A stretch of DNA of 64,000 bases from assembly GCA_913060675.1 (NCBI GenBank), contig CAJXUS010000002.1, forward strand, positions 62,001 through 126,000. The letters run 5' to 3'. Both the position numbers and the translations under genes were made by a program. The stretch is from an uncultured Rhodospirillales bacterium. GTDB taxonomy: Bacteria; Pseudomonadota; Alphaproteobacteria; Kiloniellales; Kiloniellaceae. This document shows, piece after piece, positions 1-8,895 of the stretch (within the stretch, counting starts at the first letter, position 1; each line of letters starts with the position of its first letter). Under the pieces are notes generated by a model, which was not told the DNA's origin, searched no databases, and was given only the letters and a program-made list of their open reading frames with translations.

Positions 1-63
1 CTCTGTCACATTCAGCAGATTTTCAGACCTAAATTATCAGCCCAAAATTATCAAACTGGTAAA

Positions 64-1455
64 TTATTCCCCAAAAATACGTGAGAAAATTCGATCCACG
101 TTTTTCGTGTGATAACTAATTGAATCCTCATCAAGCAACTTGGTTAGCTTCTCAACATCGAGGATTTTGGTCAGCCCTTCGTCTTTGGACATGAAGAAGA
201 AGAATCTGTTGTCGTGTTCTTGAGCTTGTTTTTCTACTTCATCAAGCTCAGCAGGTGTATCGGGGTTATCTGGATCAATACCGTAGCTTTTCCATACCCG
301 CATCGCGTTGCGTTGAACAATACGATAGGCTTCTTCTCTGCTCACATCATTTTGAGTGAGATACAAAAGCACACGTTGGGCATCGTGAATACCACCAAAG
401 TTGTTCATGTGATCAAGCATGTTTTGGGGGTAAACAACTAGTTTCTCAATGGTGCCAGCTAAGCGGTTGAGGGCAAAGTCGAGGGTAATGGTCGCGTCTG
501 GGCCGATCATGCGCTCAACAGAAGAGTGGGAGATATCCCGCTCATGCCAAAGGGCAACGTTCTCAAGCGCAGGGACCACTGCCATACGTACAATGCGTGC
601 CAAGCCGGTCAGGTTTTCGGTCAGGATAGGATTACGTTTGTGTGGCATTGCCGAAGAACCTTTTTGCCCTGGGGCAAAGTATTCTTGTGCTTCACGAACT
701 TCTGTACGCTGTAGATGACGAATCTCCGTGGCGACATTTTCGATGGAAGAGGCGATGATGCCGAGTACGGCAAAGAAATGTGCGTGGCGATCGCGTGGGA
801 TAACCTGTGTCGAAATTGGCTCCGGCGTTAGGCCCATTTTTTCGGCAACGTGTTCTTCTACGCTTGGATCTACATTGGCAAAAGTTCCAACCGCGCCGGA
901 GATGGCACAAGTCGCAATCTCTTCGCGTGCAAGAGTCAGACGCTTCTTGTTGCGCTCCATCTCCGCGTAAAAACGCGCAAATTTAAGGCCCATGGTAACG
1001 GGCTCAGCATGGATGCCGTGAGAGCGACCGATGCAGACCATGTGTTTGGTTTCAAGTGCGCGCTTTTTTAGAGCAGCAAGCAGACGGTCAAGATCAGCAA
1101 GTAAGATGTCAGCGGCTTGTGACATCTGTACGGAAAGACAGGTATCCAAAACATCGGAAGAGGTCATGCCTTGATGTACAAAACGGGATTCTTCACCAAC
1201 GTTTTCAGCCAATTCGGTTAAGAAGGCGATAACGTCGTGTTTGACCTCAAGCTCTACTTCATCAATGCGTGCGATACGTTCTGGGGTGTAAGGTTTTTGA
1301 CCTTTTTCCCATATAACAGCTGCGGCTTCTTTGGGGATTACGCCGAGGGCTGCTTGTGCATCACAAGCGTGTGCTTCGATTTCAAACCAGATGCGAAATT
1401 TGTTTTCCGCTTCCCAGATCGTGGTCATTACTGGGCGACTGTAACGGGGGATCAT
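64..1455 (-). CDS. purB: Adenylosuccinate lyase
   Basis: PurB acts twice in purine synthesis: it cleaves SAICAR to AICAR and adenylosuccinate to AMP, releasing fumarate. The protein carries the fumarase/aspartase superfamily signature GSSAMPHKRNP and the conserved stretch TSSDVLDTCLSVQ. I chose the start MIPRYSRPVM at 1455, not the ATG 42 bases upstream. It sits behind AAGGA, and MIPRYS is the typical family N-terminus. The 463 residues fit the shorter bacterial type (about 430-460). The gene is transcribed leftwards and is divergent from the next gene, with about 270 bases between them. Identification is secure; only the start is a choice. Confidence 0.97.
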   Translation of the reverse strand: MIPRYSRPVMTTIWEAENKFRIWFEIEAHACDAQAALGVIPKEAAAVIWEKGQKPYTPERIARIDEVELEVKHDVIAFLTELAENVGEESRFVHQGMTSSDVLDTCLSVQMSQAADILLADLDRLLAALKKRALETKHMVCIGRSHGIHAEPVTMGLKFARFYAEMERNKKRLTLAREEIATCAISGAVGTFANVDPSVEEHVAEKMGLTPEPISTQVIPRDRHAHFFAVLGIIASSIENVATEIRHLQRTEVREAQEYFAPGQKGSSAMPHKRNPILTENLTGLARIVRMAVVPALENVALWHERDISHSSVERMIGPDATITLDFALNRLAGTIEKLVVYPQNMLDHMNNFGGIHDAQRVLLYLTQNDVSREEAYRIVQRNAMRVWKSYGIDPDNPDTPAELDEVEKQAQEHDNRFFFFMSKDEGLTKILDVEKLTKLLDEDSISYHTKNVDRIFSRIFGE

Positions 1456-1728
1456 GGTGCTTATGTTCCTTTTGGAAAGTGCACAAGGTCTCAGCAATTT
1501 CTTTGCTGCAAAATATCAACGAGAAACAAGCGAACTTGAACCTGTATGTCAACCGCTATGGTGATATTTCTTCGAATTGATCATGCTAAAGATCGAAATT
1601 TCACGCTATGGGGATAACATTAATATGTGGTTGCAACTTTATATCTAGTTTGATCAGGTTTTAACAACCCAAAACTTATGTTATAGCCCACGCCAAATAA
1701 TTTTAGTTTAAAAAAAATCGAGGCGGAT

Positions 1729-2475
1729 GTGACAGATAATTCAATAGGCCAGGGTACAAGCCTGAAAGATTTTCCCAAACTCTATTGGCAGTGGCTACCA
1801 TTGTTGATGCTTTTGGTCATGATTATTGGGCGGACAATGTTTCCTGATTGGAAAGATTATGAATATTACATTGAGAGCGAAGCGAGAGGTATTGTTGAAA
1901 ATGCTGCCTTTGTTATTCTTGCTCCAGGTGTCGTATTTGGCCTTCTCGCTTGGCGCATGAGAGATGTGCTGCCTTCGAAATATCTTGGCTATTGGCTTAT
2001 GCTCTGTACCGTGGCGGTGTTTGTAGCTGCGGGTGAAGAAGCAAGTTGGGGACAGCATTGGTTTCAATGGGCGACCCCAGAAGGTTTAGCTGCAATCAAC
2101 GACCACAATGAAACAAATTTTCACAATACACTGAATGGTCACGATACGACTATCAAGTCTGTAATTATGGTCGGTATGGCGATCGGAACGATGGTTATTC
2201 CTTTGGTCATTCGATTTGGTGGCATGGCTAAGCCAGCAATGGGAAGCGCCCTTTACTGGTTATTCCCAACTATCGTCGGGCTACCTGTGACAATTTATTG
2301 CTTATCCAGCCGTGTCATCAGACAATTGTTCCAGAAGTGGACAAGGTTGGACGAGTACATGTACTTCGATATGGACTTTAACGAGCTCAGCGAATTTTTT
2401 GTGGCCTGTTTCTTGTTTTTCTATCTATTTTCTTTTTGGTACAGATTGCGGCAGGCTAAGGCTGCAGCGGTTTAA
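1729..2475 (+). CDS. Conserved multi-pass membrane protein (EExSWGQ motif)
   Basis: Function unknown. The 248-residue protein starts with GTG and has about six hydrophobic segments (roughly residues 18-37, 55-75, 86-105, 145-165, 175-195 and 222-238). A conserved-looking polar block, GEEASWGQHWF followed by TPEGL and NETNFHNTLNG, lies around residues 102-140. I remember a similar EExSWGQ...N.E.NlHN pattern in uncharacterised bacterial membrane proteins, but no activity goes with it. A strong intrinsic terminator follows the stop codon. The last codons and terminator reappear in degraded form at about 3.54-3.64 kb, as part of a tandem duplication with the glycosyltransferase downstream. Confidence 0.8.
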   Translation: MTDNSIGQGTSLKDFPKLYWQWLPLLMLLVMIIGRTMFPDWKDYEYYIESEARGIVENAAFVILAPGVVFGLLAWRMRDVLPSKYLGYWLMLCTVAVFVAAGEEASWGQHWFQWATPEGLAAINDHNETNFHNTLNGHDTTIKSVIMVGMAIGTMVIPLVIRFGGMAKPAMGSALYWLFPTIVGLPVTIYCLSSRVIRQLFQKWTRLDEYMYFDMDFNELSEFFVACFLFFYLFSFWYRLRQAKAAAV

Positions 2476-2484
2476 ATTGGTTTA

Positions 2485-2513
2485 TAAAAAAGGCTCCTGT
2501 GGGGCCTTTTTTT
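2485..2513 (+). terminator. Intrinsic terminator after the membrane protein
   Basis: The stem AAAAAAGGC pairs with GCCTTTTTTT across a ten-base loop, and the 3' arm supplies the T-run. It lies ten bases after the stop codon at 2475. Confidence 0.85.
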
Positions 2514-2683
2514 GTGTCCAAGTTTCATCAGAATTGTTTCGAGATTTCTGATATTCTTTGATTTAAACAAGATGTATTTATGAGTTTTGATAGATTGTTG
2601 ATGTTCGGCAATTTACCCTGAAAAAGTCAGAAGGTTCAAAAACACGTGCTATGAATATGTAAAAATCTGGTTATGGGGACAGA

Positions 2684-3460
2684 GTGAGAAAACATCGTCT
2701 TAAAATAAGCTTGAATAAACCTTTGAAAGATGTCCGTGTCGTTGTTGTAACGCCGACATACAATCGGCTGAAATTCCTACAACAGGCAAATCGTTACTTT
2801 CGGGATCAAGACTATCTCCATCCGGAAAATTTGTTTTGGTGTGTTTTGGATGATTCTGAGCAAAAGCCGAGCACACTGTTCCATGTATCCCTAAATTCAT
2901 CACCAAATATTATTTACAAACATCATAGCGAGAAGCTGGTTATTGGTCGTAAGCGAAATATGTTAAATGATATGGCCCTTAGCTTAGGTGCAGATATCAT
3001 TTGTGCAATGGATGATGATGACTGGTATGGGCCAGGTTATGTCCGAGAAATGGTTACGCTTTTGATGGCTTCCGATTTCCCTTTAGCCGGAGGATCAGCT
3101 ATTCATTACTATGTTGCGGGGGAAGATAGAATAATTTATTTCAATCGCCCGTTTGGCCCTTTTCATAGCTGTAATAACTTATTGGCTTATAAAGCTGGGT
3201 TATTGAAATATACCTCCTATGATGACGAAAAGGCGACTGGGGAGGAAATGGCCTTCACTAAACGGTTTAAAATACCTCTCATTCAACACCCTATGACAAA
3301 GCGAATTTTTTTGGGGCTTATTCATCCGAAGAATGTTGTTTCAAAAGACTTTATTTCTGAAAATGCTAAATTTAAAACAAATTTAAAGCTTGAAGATTTT
3401 TCTATTGATCAGAAGGCAATAACCTTTTTAAGATCAATTGGCCCAGCTCCTGTAATTTAA
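2684..3460 (+). CDS. GT2-type glycosyltransferase
   Basis: A probable family 2 glycosyltransferase that moves a sugar from a nucleotide donor to an unidentified acceptor. The N-terminal half has the GT-A fold features: VVVVTPTYNR (residues 19-28), WCVLDDSE (52-59) and the metal-binding acidic run DDDDW (110-114). The C-terminal part contains GGSAIHYYVAG and NRPFGPFHSCNN. It is 258 residues with a GTG start and no membrane segments, so it is probably cytosolic. No surface-polysaccharide genes lie nearby to suggest the acceptor. The C-terminal 140 or so residues are repeated in the truncated copy at 3716-4156. The fold class is reasonably sure; substrate unknown. Confidence 0.75.
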   Translation: MRKHRLKISLNKPLKDVRVVVVTPTYNRLKFLQQANRYFRDQDYLHPENLFWCVLDDSEQKPSTLFHVSLNSSPNIIYKHHSEKLVIGRKRNMLNDMALSLGADIICAMDDDDWYGPGYVREMVTLLMASDFPLAGGSAIHYYVAGEDRIIYFNRPFGPFHSCNNLLAYKAGLLKYTSYDDEKATGEEMAFTKRFKIPLIQHPMTKRIFLGLIHPKNVVSKDFISENAKFKTNLKLEDFSIDQKAITFLRSIGPAPVI

Positions 3461-3607
3461 ACAGCTTTCATTCAAAAAAAGCAAAAGCCTCATCACACAT
3501 AATATTTAAGAAGAGGTGCTCGTATTACGATTATCTTTTGTTTTTGGTACAGGTTAAGGCAGGGTATGGCCGCTACGGTTTAATGGTTGTCATGATTAAT
3601 TAGTTAG

Positions 3608-3634
3608 GAAAGACCTCCATTTGGGGCCTTTTTT
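3608..3634 (+). terminator. Decayed copy of the 2.49 kb terminator
   Basis: The stem arms AAAGACCTC and GGGGCCTTTT pair with one mismatch and one G-U pair, followed by Ts. Position and sequence match the duplicated terminator after the membrane protein, so it is probably a relic that may still work weakly. Confidence 0.5.
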
Positions 3635-3715
3635 CTGGCCAAATGTTGGTGTTCTGCGCATTGTTGTTAAAAGTTTATGTAAGTGGATGAGAAATAGAGT
3701 TCAAAAACAGGTGAG

Positions 3716-4156
3716 ATGACACATAAAAATGTGTTTCTGAAGGGGCCCAGTTATGTCCGGGAAATGGTCGAACTTTTGATGGGGTCTGATTATCCTTTAG
3801 CCGGAGGTTCTGCCATTCATTATTATGTCGCAGGACAGGACAAAATTATTCATTTTAACCGTCCTTTTGGTCCTTTTCATAGTTGTAATAACTTGTTCAG
3901 TTATAAAGCCGATCTTTTAAAGTATACATCTTATGATGATGAAAGTGCCTCAGGTGTAGAAATGGCCTTCACCAAGAAGTTCAAGATACCTTTAGTTCAA
4001 CACCCTGAAACCAAACGTATATTTCTTGGCCTTATTCACTCAACGAATATAGTTCCTAAAGATTTTATTGTGAAAAATGATAAATTCAAAACTGACTTAA
4101 TGCTTGAAGATTTTTCAATTGATGAGACCGCTAGAGCCTTCTTGAGAGCAGTTTAA
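3716..4156 (+). pseudogene. Truncated glycosyltransferase copy
   Basis: An open frame of 146 residues that from residue 10 onward matches the upstream glycosyltransferase from about residue 116 to its end, at roughly three-quarters identity by eye. Shared blocks include GGSAIHYYVAG, NRPFGPFHSCNN and KRIFLGLIH. It lacks the nucleotide-binding N-terminal half and the DDDDW metal site, so it cannot be a working GT2 enzyme alone. The first nine codons (MTHKNVFLK) come from former intergenic sequence. The frame has stayed open and the differences look conservative, so either the deletion is recent or the fragment is still expressed. I favour pseudogene. Confidence 0.75.
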
Positions 4157-4466
4157 AAAATATTAAGAGTAGGGCTTCTGGGTAATTTATAAGTCTTTCT
4201 GAAACTTATTTCAGGGGGGGAACTGTGAGTATGGTTTTTAAAATATTTTTAAATGAATGGAAAAAAACGCCCGTATGCCGTTTAATGTAGCAGGGTAAAC
4301 GGTTCTTTAGTTGTGTAAAATTATCCGTCCCAATTCATATCCAACTAATATCTCTCAATTATTTCAACTTCTTGAAATAATAATATCGTAATAAATTCTT
4401 TCTTCTTGACTGAAAAAACTCTTCACCCTTAGACTTGTATATACATCTCAACAGGGGAACGAAGTA
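4157..4466. other. Intergenic region before the LIV-type operon
   Basis: AT-rich and without a credible gene. A TTGACT at 4406-4411 could be a -35 element, with a poor -10 (TTAGAC) at 4429-4434. AGGGG at 4453-4457 is the likely ribosome site for the downstream ATG. No clear hairpin seen. Confidence 0.4.
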
Positions 4467-5615
4467 ATGTCTATGACAAAGAAGATGATGGCAGCACTGG
4501 CCATCACAGGATCTCTGATTTCTGCGCCAACTCTTGCCGATACAGTTAAAATTGGCATGAACGTGCCGTTGACAGGCTTTGCGGCAGCCGATGGTAAGTC
4601 AGCTTTACTTGGGGCAGAACTTGCTGTTGAACAGGCCAATGCTGAGGGAGGGATTAACGGTACTCAAATCGAACTCGTGCGATATGACGACCAAGCATCC
4701 CCAAAGCATTCCGTTCCAATTGCAAATAAATTGATTGGTCAAGACGAAGTCAGTGTGGCGATTTCTGGAAGTTATTCAGGAGCTACACGTGCTGCAGCAG
4801 GAATTTTCCAATCTGAAGGCGTTCCTTACATTTCTGCTTTTGCTGTGCACCCCGATATCACAAAATCGGGTGATTATGTCTTCCGAACTTCTTTTGTTGG
4901 CGAAGTGCAGGGACGCGCAGGTGCCAAACTTGTTGGGGAAATGCTCGGCAAAAAGAGAGTTGTTGTTATTACTCTTAAAAATGACTTCGGAAAATCCCTG
5001 GCGGCAGGTTTCAAGTCCAAAGCAGCTGATTTCGGCATCGATATCATCAACGAATATGAGTATTCAATCAAAGACCGTCAGTTTGGCCCTATTGTCACCA
5101 AAGTGAAATCTGACAAACCTGATGCAATTTACGCCTCTGGATATTTCTTTACTGCGGGGCCACTCGTTGCCCAGTTACGCTCTGCTGGAATTGACGTCCC
5201 TGTTATTGGCCAAGAAGGTTACGATTCCGAGAAGTTTATTGATATCGCCGGACCTTCTTCAGAGGGCGTATTGATCACAACCTCATTGGATCGCGACGCA
5301 ACTGTGGCTGAAACCAAAGACTTTATCTCAGCTTTTGAAGCCAAAGCAGGCTACAAGGCGGATATGGTTGCCGCTTCTGGTCACACGGCTGCGAAAGTAG
5401 CCATTGCTGCGATGCGTAAAGCAGGTACCACAGATCGTCAGGCTATTCGTGACGCGATTGCTGCAACAAACATGGTGGCTTCTACCGGGACTATTTCCTT
5501 TAACGATCTTGGTGAAGTGAAAAAAGACGTTCAGGTCCAGGTCGTAAAGGACGGCGCTTGGCATCATTACGCTGTGATTGATGACAAGGAACTTCTGGCG
5601 CCACCAGTGGAATAA
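4467..5615 (+). CDS. Branched-chain amino-acid-type ABC transporter, periplasmic binding protein
   Basis: The 382-residue binding protein is of the Peripla_BP_6 / LivJ-LivK class. A signal peptide (MSMTKKMMAALAITGS...SAPTLA) precedes the mature start DTVKIGMNVPLTGFAAADGKS, the usual opening of this family. Further family marks are AVEQANAEGGINGTQIELVRYDDQASP and the ligand-site region around SGSYSGATRAA. It heads a five-gene operon with two permeases and two ATPases (4467-8876). The ligand could be leucine-type amino acids, but paralogues bind urea, amides or aromatic acids and the sequence alone does not decide. Confidence 0.92.
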   Translation: MSMTKKMMAALAITGSLISAPTLADTVKIGMNVPLTGFAAADGKSALLGAELAVEQANAEGGINGTQIELVRYDDQASPKHSVPIANKLIGQDEVSVAISGSYSGATRAAAGIFQSEGVPYISAFAVHPDITKSGDYVFRTSFVGEVQGRAGAKLVGEMLGKKRVVVITLKNDFGKSLAAGFKSKAADFGIDIINEYEYSIKDRQFGPIVTKVKSDKPDAIYASGYFFTAGPLVAQLRSAGIDVPVIGQEGYDSEKFIDIAGPSSEGVLITTSLDRDATVAETKDFISAFEAKAGYKADMVAASGHTAAKVAIAAMRKAGTTDRQAIRDAIAATNMVASTGTISFNDLGEVKKDVQVQVVKDGAWHHYAVIDDKELLAPPVE

Positions 5616-5664
5616 TCACTTTTAGATAATTCTCAACACCTGCCATCTTTATTGGAACTTCTTG

Positions 5665-6525
5665 ATGTTATATGTCGAACTACTGGCACAGGGTTTGGTG
5701 CAAGGTAGCATTTACGCCTTGGTTGCTGTGGGGTTAACCCTGGTTTATGGGTTGCTTCGAATATTGCACGTTGCTCACGCGGGGCTCTTCACCCTCGGTG
5801 GTTATATCGGGGTTCTGGTGACCAACGCCACGGGTAGTTTACTTTTGGCATTGGTTGTTTCCATGCTGGTGGTGGGTTTGTTGGGAATGGCAATTTATCG
5901 TCTGTGTTACCAGCCTATTCTTGATAAACCACCTTATGTTGCTTTGATTGCGTCGATTGGCTTGTTCATAGCCATGGAGGAAATCTATCGCATCGCTTTT
6001 GGTCCCTATGGGATTTCCTATGAAAACCCGCCTTTGCAAGACGTTGTACATATATTTGGTATTACGTTACGCCTTGGTGAAGTAGCGGTTGGTATTGGTA
6101 CGCTCGTTCTTATTGGTGCTCTGGCTTTATTTGCCAGTAAGACCCGGTTTGGGACGGTGTGGCGAGCAACGGTTACTGATCCGGAAATGGCCGAATCCTT
6201 TGGTGTCGACATCATCAAAGTACGCTACCTGAATTTCTTTATTGGCTCAGCTTTGGCTGCGGTCGCAGGGGTTATGGTTGCGCTTCTCAATAACCTCGTT
6301 GAACCGACGATGGGCAGTGTGCCGAGTTATAAAGCCTTGGCGATTATTGTTCTTGGCGGGTTGGGTGATGTCCGTGGGACCTTGCTTGCCGCGTTGGCTC
6401 TCGGTGTTATTGAAGCTTATGGCACAATCTATCTTGGTAACTACTTGGACCGCGATGCCATTGCTTTTGCCTTTCTTATTCTTGTGTTGATGGTTCGGCC
6501 TCAAGGCCTGTTTGGGAGGGCATGA
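5665..6525 (+). CDS. livH: Branched-chain amino-acid-type ABC permease 1
   Basis: Inner-membrane permease of the LivH type, with about eight hydrophobic segments. It opens MLYVELLAQGLVQGSIYALVAVGLTLVYGLLRILHVAH, as usual for this subfamily. The EAA-like loop shows in the block from AESFGVDIIKVRY to the end, including the typical AIIVLGGLGDVRGTLLAA. I place the start at the ATG at 5665, not the TTG one codon earlier, because GGAA sits at suitable distance. It ends within an ATGA overlap with the next permease, so the two are translationally coupled. Confidence 0.93.
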   Translation: MLYVELLAQGLVQGSIYALVAVGLTLVYGLLRILHVAHAGLFTLGGYIGVLVTNATGSLLLALVVSMLVVGLLGMAIYRLCYQPILDKPPYVALIASIGLFIAMEEIYRIAFGPYGISYENPPLQDVVHIFGITLRLGEVAVGIGTLVLIGALALFASKTRFGTVWRATVTDPEMAESFGVDIIKVRYLNFFIGSALAAVAGVMVALLNNLVEPTMGSVPSYKALAIIVLGGLGDVRGTLLAALALGVIEAYGTIYLGNYLDRDAIAFAFLILVLMVRPQGLFGRA

Positions 6526-7409
6526 TCATGCTTGGTTTAAGTGGTTATGAAATCAGCTTGATAACGTCGATGGGTATTGCTGTTATCTTTGCCCTTAGTC
6601 TCAACCTTATAACGGGGTTCTGTGGACAAATTTCCTTGGGTCACGCCGCGTTTTATGGAATTGGTGCTTATAGTTCTGCAATGCTGACAAAAGCAGGAAT
6701 GCCTCTTGGTGTTGGGATTTTGGGGGCAGTTATTTTTGCAGGATTGGTTGGTCTGGCTGTTGGTTTTACCTCTCTTCGTGTACGCCACGATTTTCTTGCG
6801 ATTACGACGATGGGTGTGGGTTTCCTCTTTATTGGGATCATGCGCCAGTGGGATTTTGTTGGCGGTGAAATGGGTGTTTCAGGAATCCCGGGTTCAGGCC
6901 TTGGTAAACCAGGTTTCATGTTTTTGGTCCTAGGCTTTGGCGTTCTCACAGTTTTGTTTAGTTTGCATCTCAAACGGTCGTGGATGGGCTATGCCTTTGA
7001 TGCTATCGCTGATGATGAAGACACCGCGCGGGTCATTGGATTAGATGTTTCGCGCTACAAGCTGGCAGCCTTTGCCATGGGCACGGCCTTGGCAGGATTG
7101 GCCGGAGCACTCTATGCCCACAATGTCCGATTTATTGATCCTGAAAGTTTTGGATTTGTTGAGTCTATTACAGTCTTGGCCATGGTGGTGATCGGGGGCA
7201 TTGGGTCCGTATTTGGGGTCATTATTGCAGCTGCGCTTTTGAGCGTTTTGCCACTTTGGATTCAGTTCATTGATGAATACAAGCTCTTACTTTATGGGGG
7301 TTTACTCTTTGCAATGATGCGCTTTAGCCCTGGTGGGCTTGCTGGACTTGCAAAACAGATATTACCAAAGAAATCTTCGCTAAAAGCATCGGGGGATACG
7401 AAAGCATGA
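6522..7409 (+). CDS. livM: Branched-chain amino-acid-type ABC permease 2
   Basis: LivM-type permease of 295 residues. Signature stretches are ALSLNLITGFCGQISLGHAAFYGIGAYSSA near the N-terminus and VIGGIGSVFGVIIAAALL near the C-terminus. About eight to nine membrane segments. The start ATG overlaps the previous stop by four bases and is preceded by GGGAGGG; a second in-frame ATG lies two codons later. It forms the heterodimeric channel with the preceding permease. Confidence 0.93.
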   Translation: MIMLGLSGYEISLITSMGIAVIFALSLNLITGFCGQISLGHAAFYGIGAYSSAMLTKAGMPLGVGILGAVIFAGLVGLAVGFTSLRVRHDFLAITTMGVGFLFIGIMRQWDFVGGEMGVSGIPGSGLGKPGFMFLVLGFGVLTVLFSLHLKRSWMGYAFDAIADDEDTARVIGLDVSRYKLAAFAMGTALAGLAGALYAHNVRFIDPESFGFVESITVLAMVVIGGIGSVFGVIIAAALLSVLPLWIQFIDEYKLLLYGGLLFAMMRFSPGGLAGLAKQILPKKSSLKASGDTKA

Positions 7410-8170
7410 GTAAACTCCTGGAAGTCTCGAATGTAAGAGTTCAGTTTGGCGGTGTCGTCGCCGTAAATGATGTGTCGTTCTCTTTGAATGAGGGCGAACT
7501 GTTAGGATTTATCGGTCCGAACGGTGCCGGTAAAACCACCATGATGCGGGCGATCACAGGAGTGGTTACGCCGACCTCAGGTTCTATTCTATTGGCCGGC
7601 AAAGAGTTGGTTACCTTACCTATCCACAGCAGAGTACGTATGGGACTTGGTTTTTCTCAACAGCTTGTAAAACCTTTTCGCAATATGACAGTGCTGGAAA
7701 ATGTGGCGTTAACTGTGGGGTCGCACCACACTGGTTCTCCTCTTTCAGCCTTGTTTAAAGTTGGGCGGGAAGACGAGAGTACGCGCGCCAGAGAACTCTT
7801 GGAACTGGTGGGTATTTCTGATGCCGCTGATGCTGATCCATCCAATTTACCACTGGGATATTTGAAACGGTTGGAGGTTGCCAGAGCTTTGGCGTTGGAT
7901 CCGACAATTCTATTGCTGGATGAACCGCTAGCAGGACTTAACCATGCAGAAGCTCACAAATTGGCTGACATGATTGTCGATCTCAATACTGCAGGTCGAA
8001 GTATCATTCTCATTGAACATAATTTGGGTGAGGTCATGCGCATTTGTTCTCGTCTCGTCGTCCAGGATAACGGTAACAAAATCGCAGATGGAGATCCTGA
8101 AAGCGTCATGAATACATCTGCTGTCCGGGCAGCTTATCTTGGGGAGAATACCGATCATGCTGCAGCTTAA
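7406..8170 (+). CDS. livG: Branched-chain amino-acid-type ABC ATPase (LivG)
   Basis: ATP-binding subunit of 254 residues. Walker A is GPNGAGKTT (about residues 37-45), and Walker B is ILLLDEPLAGL. In the ABC signature region the usual LSGG motif is replaced by NLPLGYLKRLEVARAL, as is common in LivG. It ends with the LivG-type tail IADGDPESVMN...AAYLG. Its start overlaps the permease stop by four bases (ATGA). Confidence 0.94.
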   Translation: MSKLLEVSNVRVQFGGVVAVNDVSFSLNEGELLGFIGPNGAGKTTMMRAITGVVTPTSGSILLAGKELVTLPIHSRVRMGLGFSQQLVKPFRNMTVLENVALTVGSHHTGSPLSALFKVGREDESTRARELLELVGISDAADADPSNLPLGYLKRLEVARALALDPTILLLDEPLAGLNHAEAHKLADMIVDLNTAGRSIILIEHNLGEVMRICSRLVVQDNGNKIADGDPESVMNTSAVRAAYLGENTDHAAA

Positions 8171-8876
8171 AAATATTGATTGTGGATATGGTGTTTTCCA
8201 GGCCGTTCACGATCTGTCGTTTTCAATTGAAACAGGGCAGGTTTTTGCCTTGCTCGGCCCAAACGGAGCGGGAAAGTCCAGTACCATCATGTCGATTGCC
8301 GGCCATGTGAAACTCTTTGCGGGCAGTATTCATTTTGATGGCGAGGATATATCCAGCCTTCCGGCAAGGGAGCGGGTTAAAAAAGGTATCGCAGTGGCGC
8401 CAGAGGGCCGACGGTTATTCCCTGACCTAACGATCGAAGAAAACCTCACTGTCGGCGGTTATAGCAAGCCTAAAGGTAAAGAAGCGGTAAACCGTGATAT
8501 GGTCTTCTCACTTTTTCCCCGATTGACAGAACGATTGAAACAACCTGCGGGCACACTTTCCGGGGGAGAACAGCAGATGTTGGCAATTGGGCGAGCGATG
8601 ATGGCCGAACCCCGCTTGTTGATGATCGATGAGGTCTCTCTTGGTCTAATGCCAAAGATGGTCGATGTTTGTTACAACGCAATTCATCATTTGAAGAGCC
8701 AAGGGGTTACCATTTTATTGGTGGAGCAAAATACCAAACGCGCATTGGACGTTGCAGATCAGGTCTGTGTTCTGGAATCAGGCAACGCAGTTTGGCAAGG
8801 ATCTGCCGCAGATGCCAAGAAAGACCCCGATCTTATTGAGGCTTTCCTTGGAATGACAAAAGAATCTGCTGCTTAA
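8157..8876 (+). CDS. livF: Branched-chain amino-acid-type ABC ATPase (LivF)
   Basis: Second ATPase of the importer, 239 residues from the ATG at 8157. This start sits behind GGGGAG inside the 3' end of livG (14-base overlap); an upstream TTG is less likely. Motifs are Walker A GPNGAGKSS, the family-typical APEGRRLFPDLTIEENL, signature LSGGEQQMLAIGRAMM and Walker B LLMIDEVSLGL. The usual P of DEP is V here, a minor variation. Last gene of the operon, convergent with the following gene with only 19 bases between them. Confidence 0.94.
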   Translation: MLQLKNIDCGYGVFQAVHDLSFSIETGQVFALLGPNGAGKSSTIMSIAGHVKLFAGSIHFDGEDISSLPARERVKKGIAVAPEGRRLFPDLTIEENLTVGGYSKPKGKEAVNRDMVFSLFPRLTERLKQPAGTLSGGEQQMLAIGRAMMAEPRLLMIDEVSLGLMPKMVDVCYNAIHHLKSQGVTILLVEQNTKRALDVADQVCVLESGNAVWQGSAADAKKDPDLIEAFLGMTKESAA

Positions 8877-8895
8877 GTTAATAGGTCTTTTAGTT

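Larger units (their letters stand above)
3530..4156 (+). repeat. Degenerate tandem duplication of 2.42-3.46 kb
   Basis: The stretch begins with a copy of the membrane-protein 3' end: TTTTTGGTACAGGTTAAGG here against TTTTTGGTACAGATTGCGG near 2436. Next come a copy of its terminator, the shared marker GTTCAAAAACA, and then the C-terminal half of the glycosyltransferase. About 350 bases between roughly 2680 and 3030 of copy 1 have no counterpart. The join falls in a GGGGCCC/GGGCC stretch in the second copy. Confidence 0.8.

Noticed and set aside
214-1580. Several plus-strand open frames across purB
   Set aside because: They lie opposite a clear, full-length PurB reading frame, have no domain pattern or ribosome site, and look like antisense shadows.
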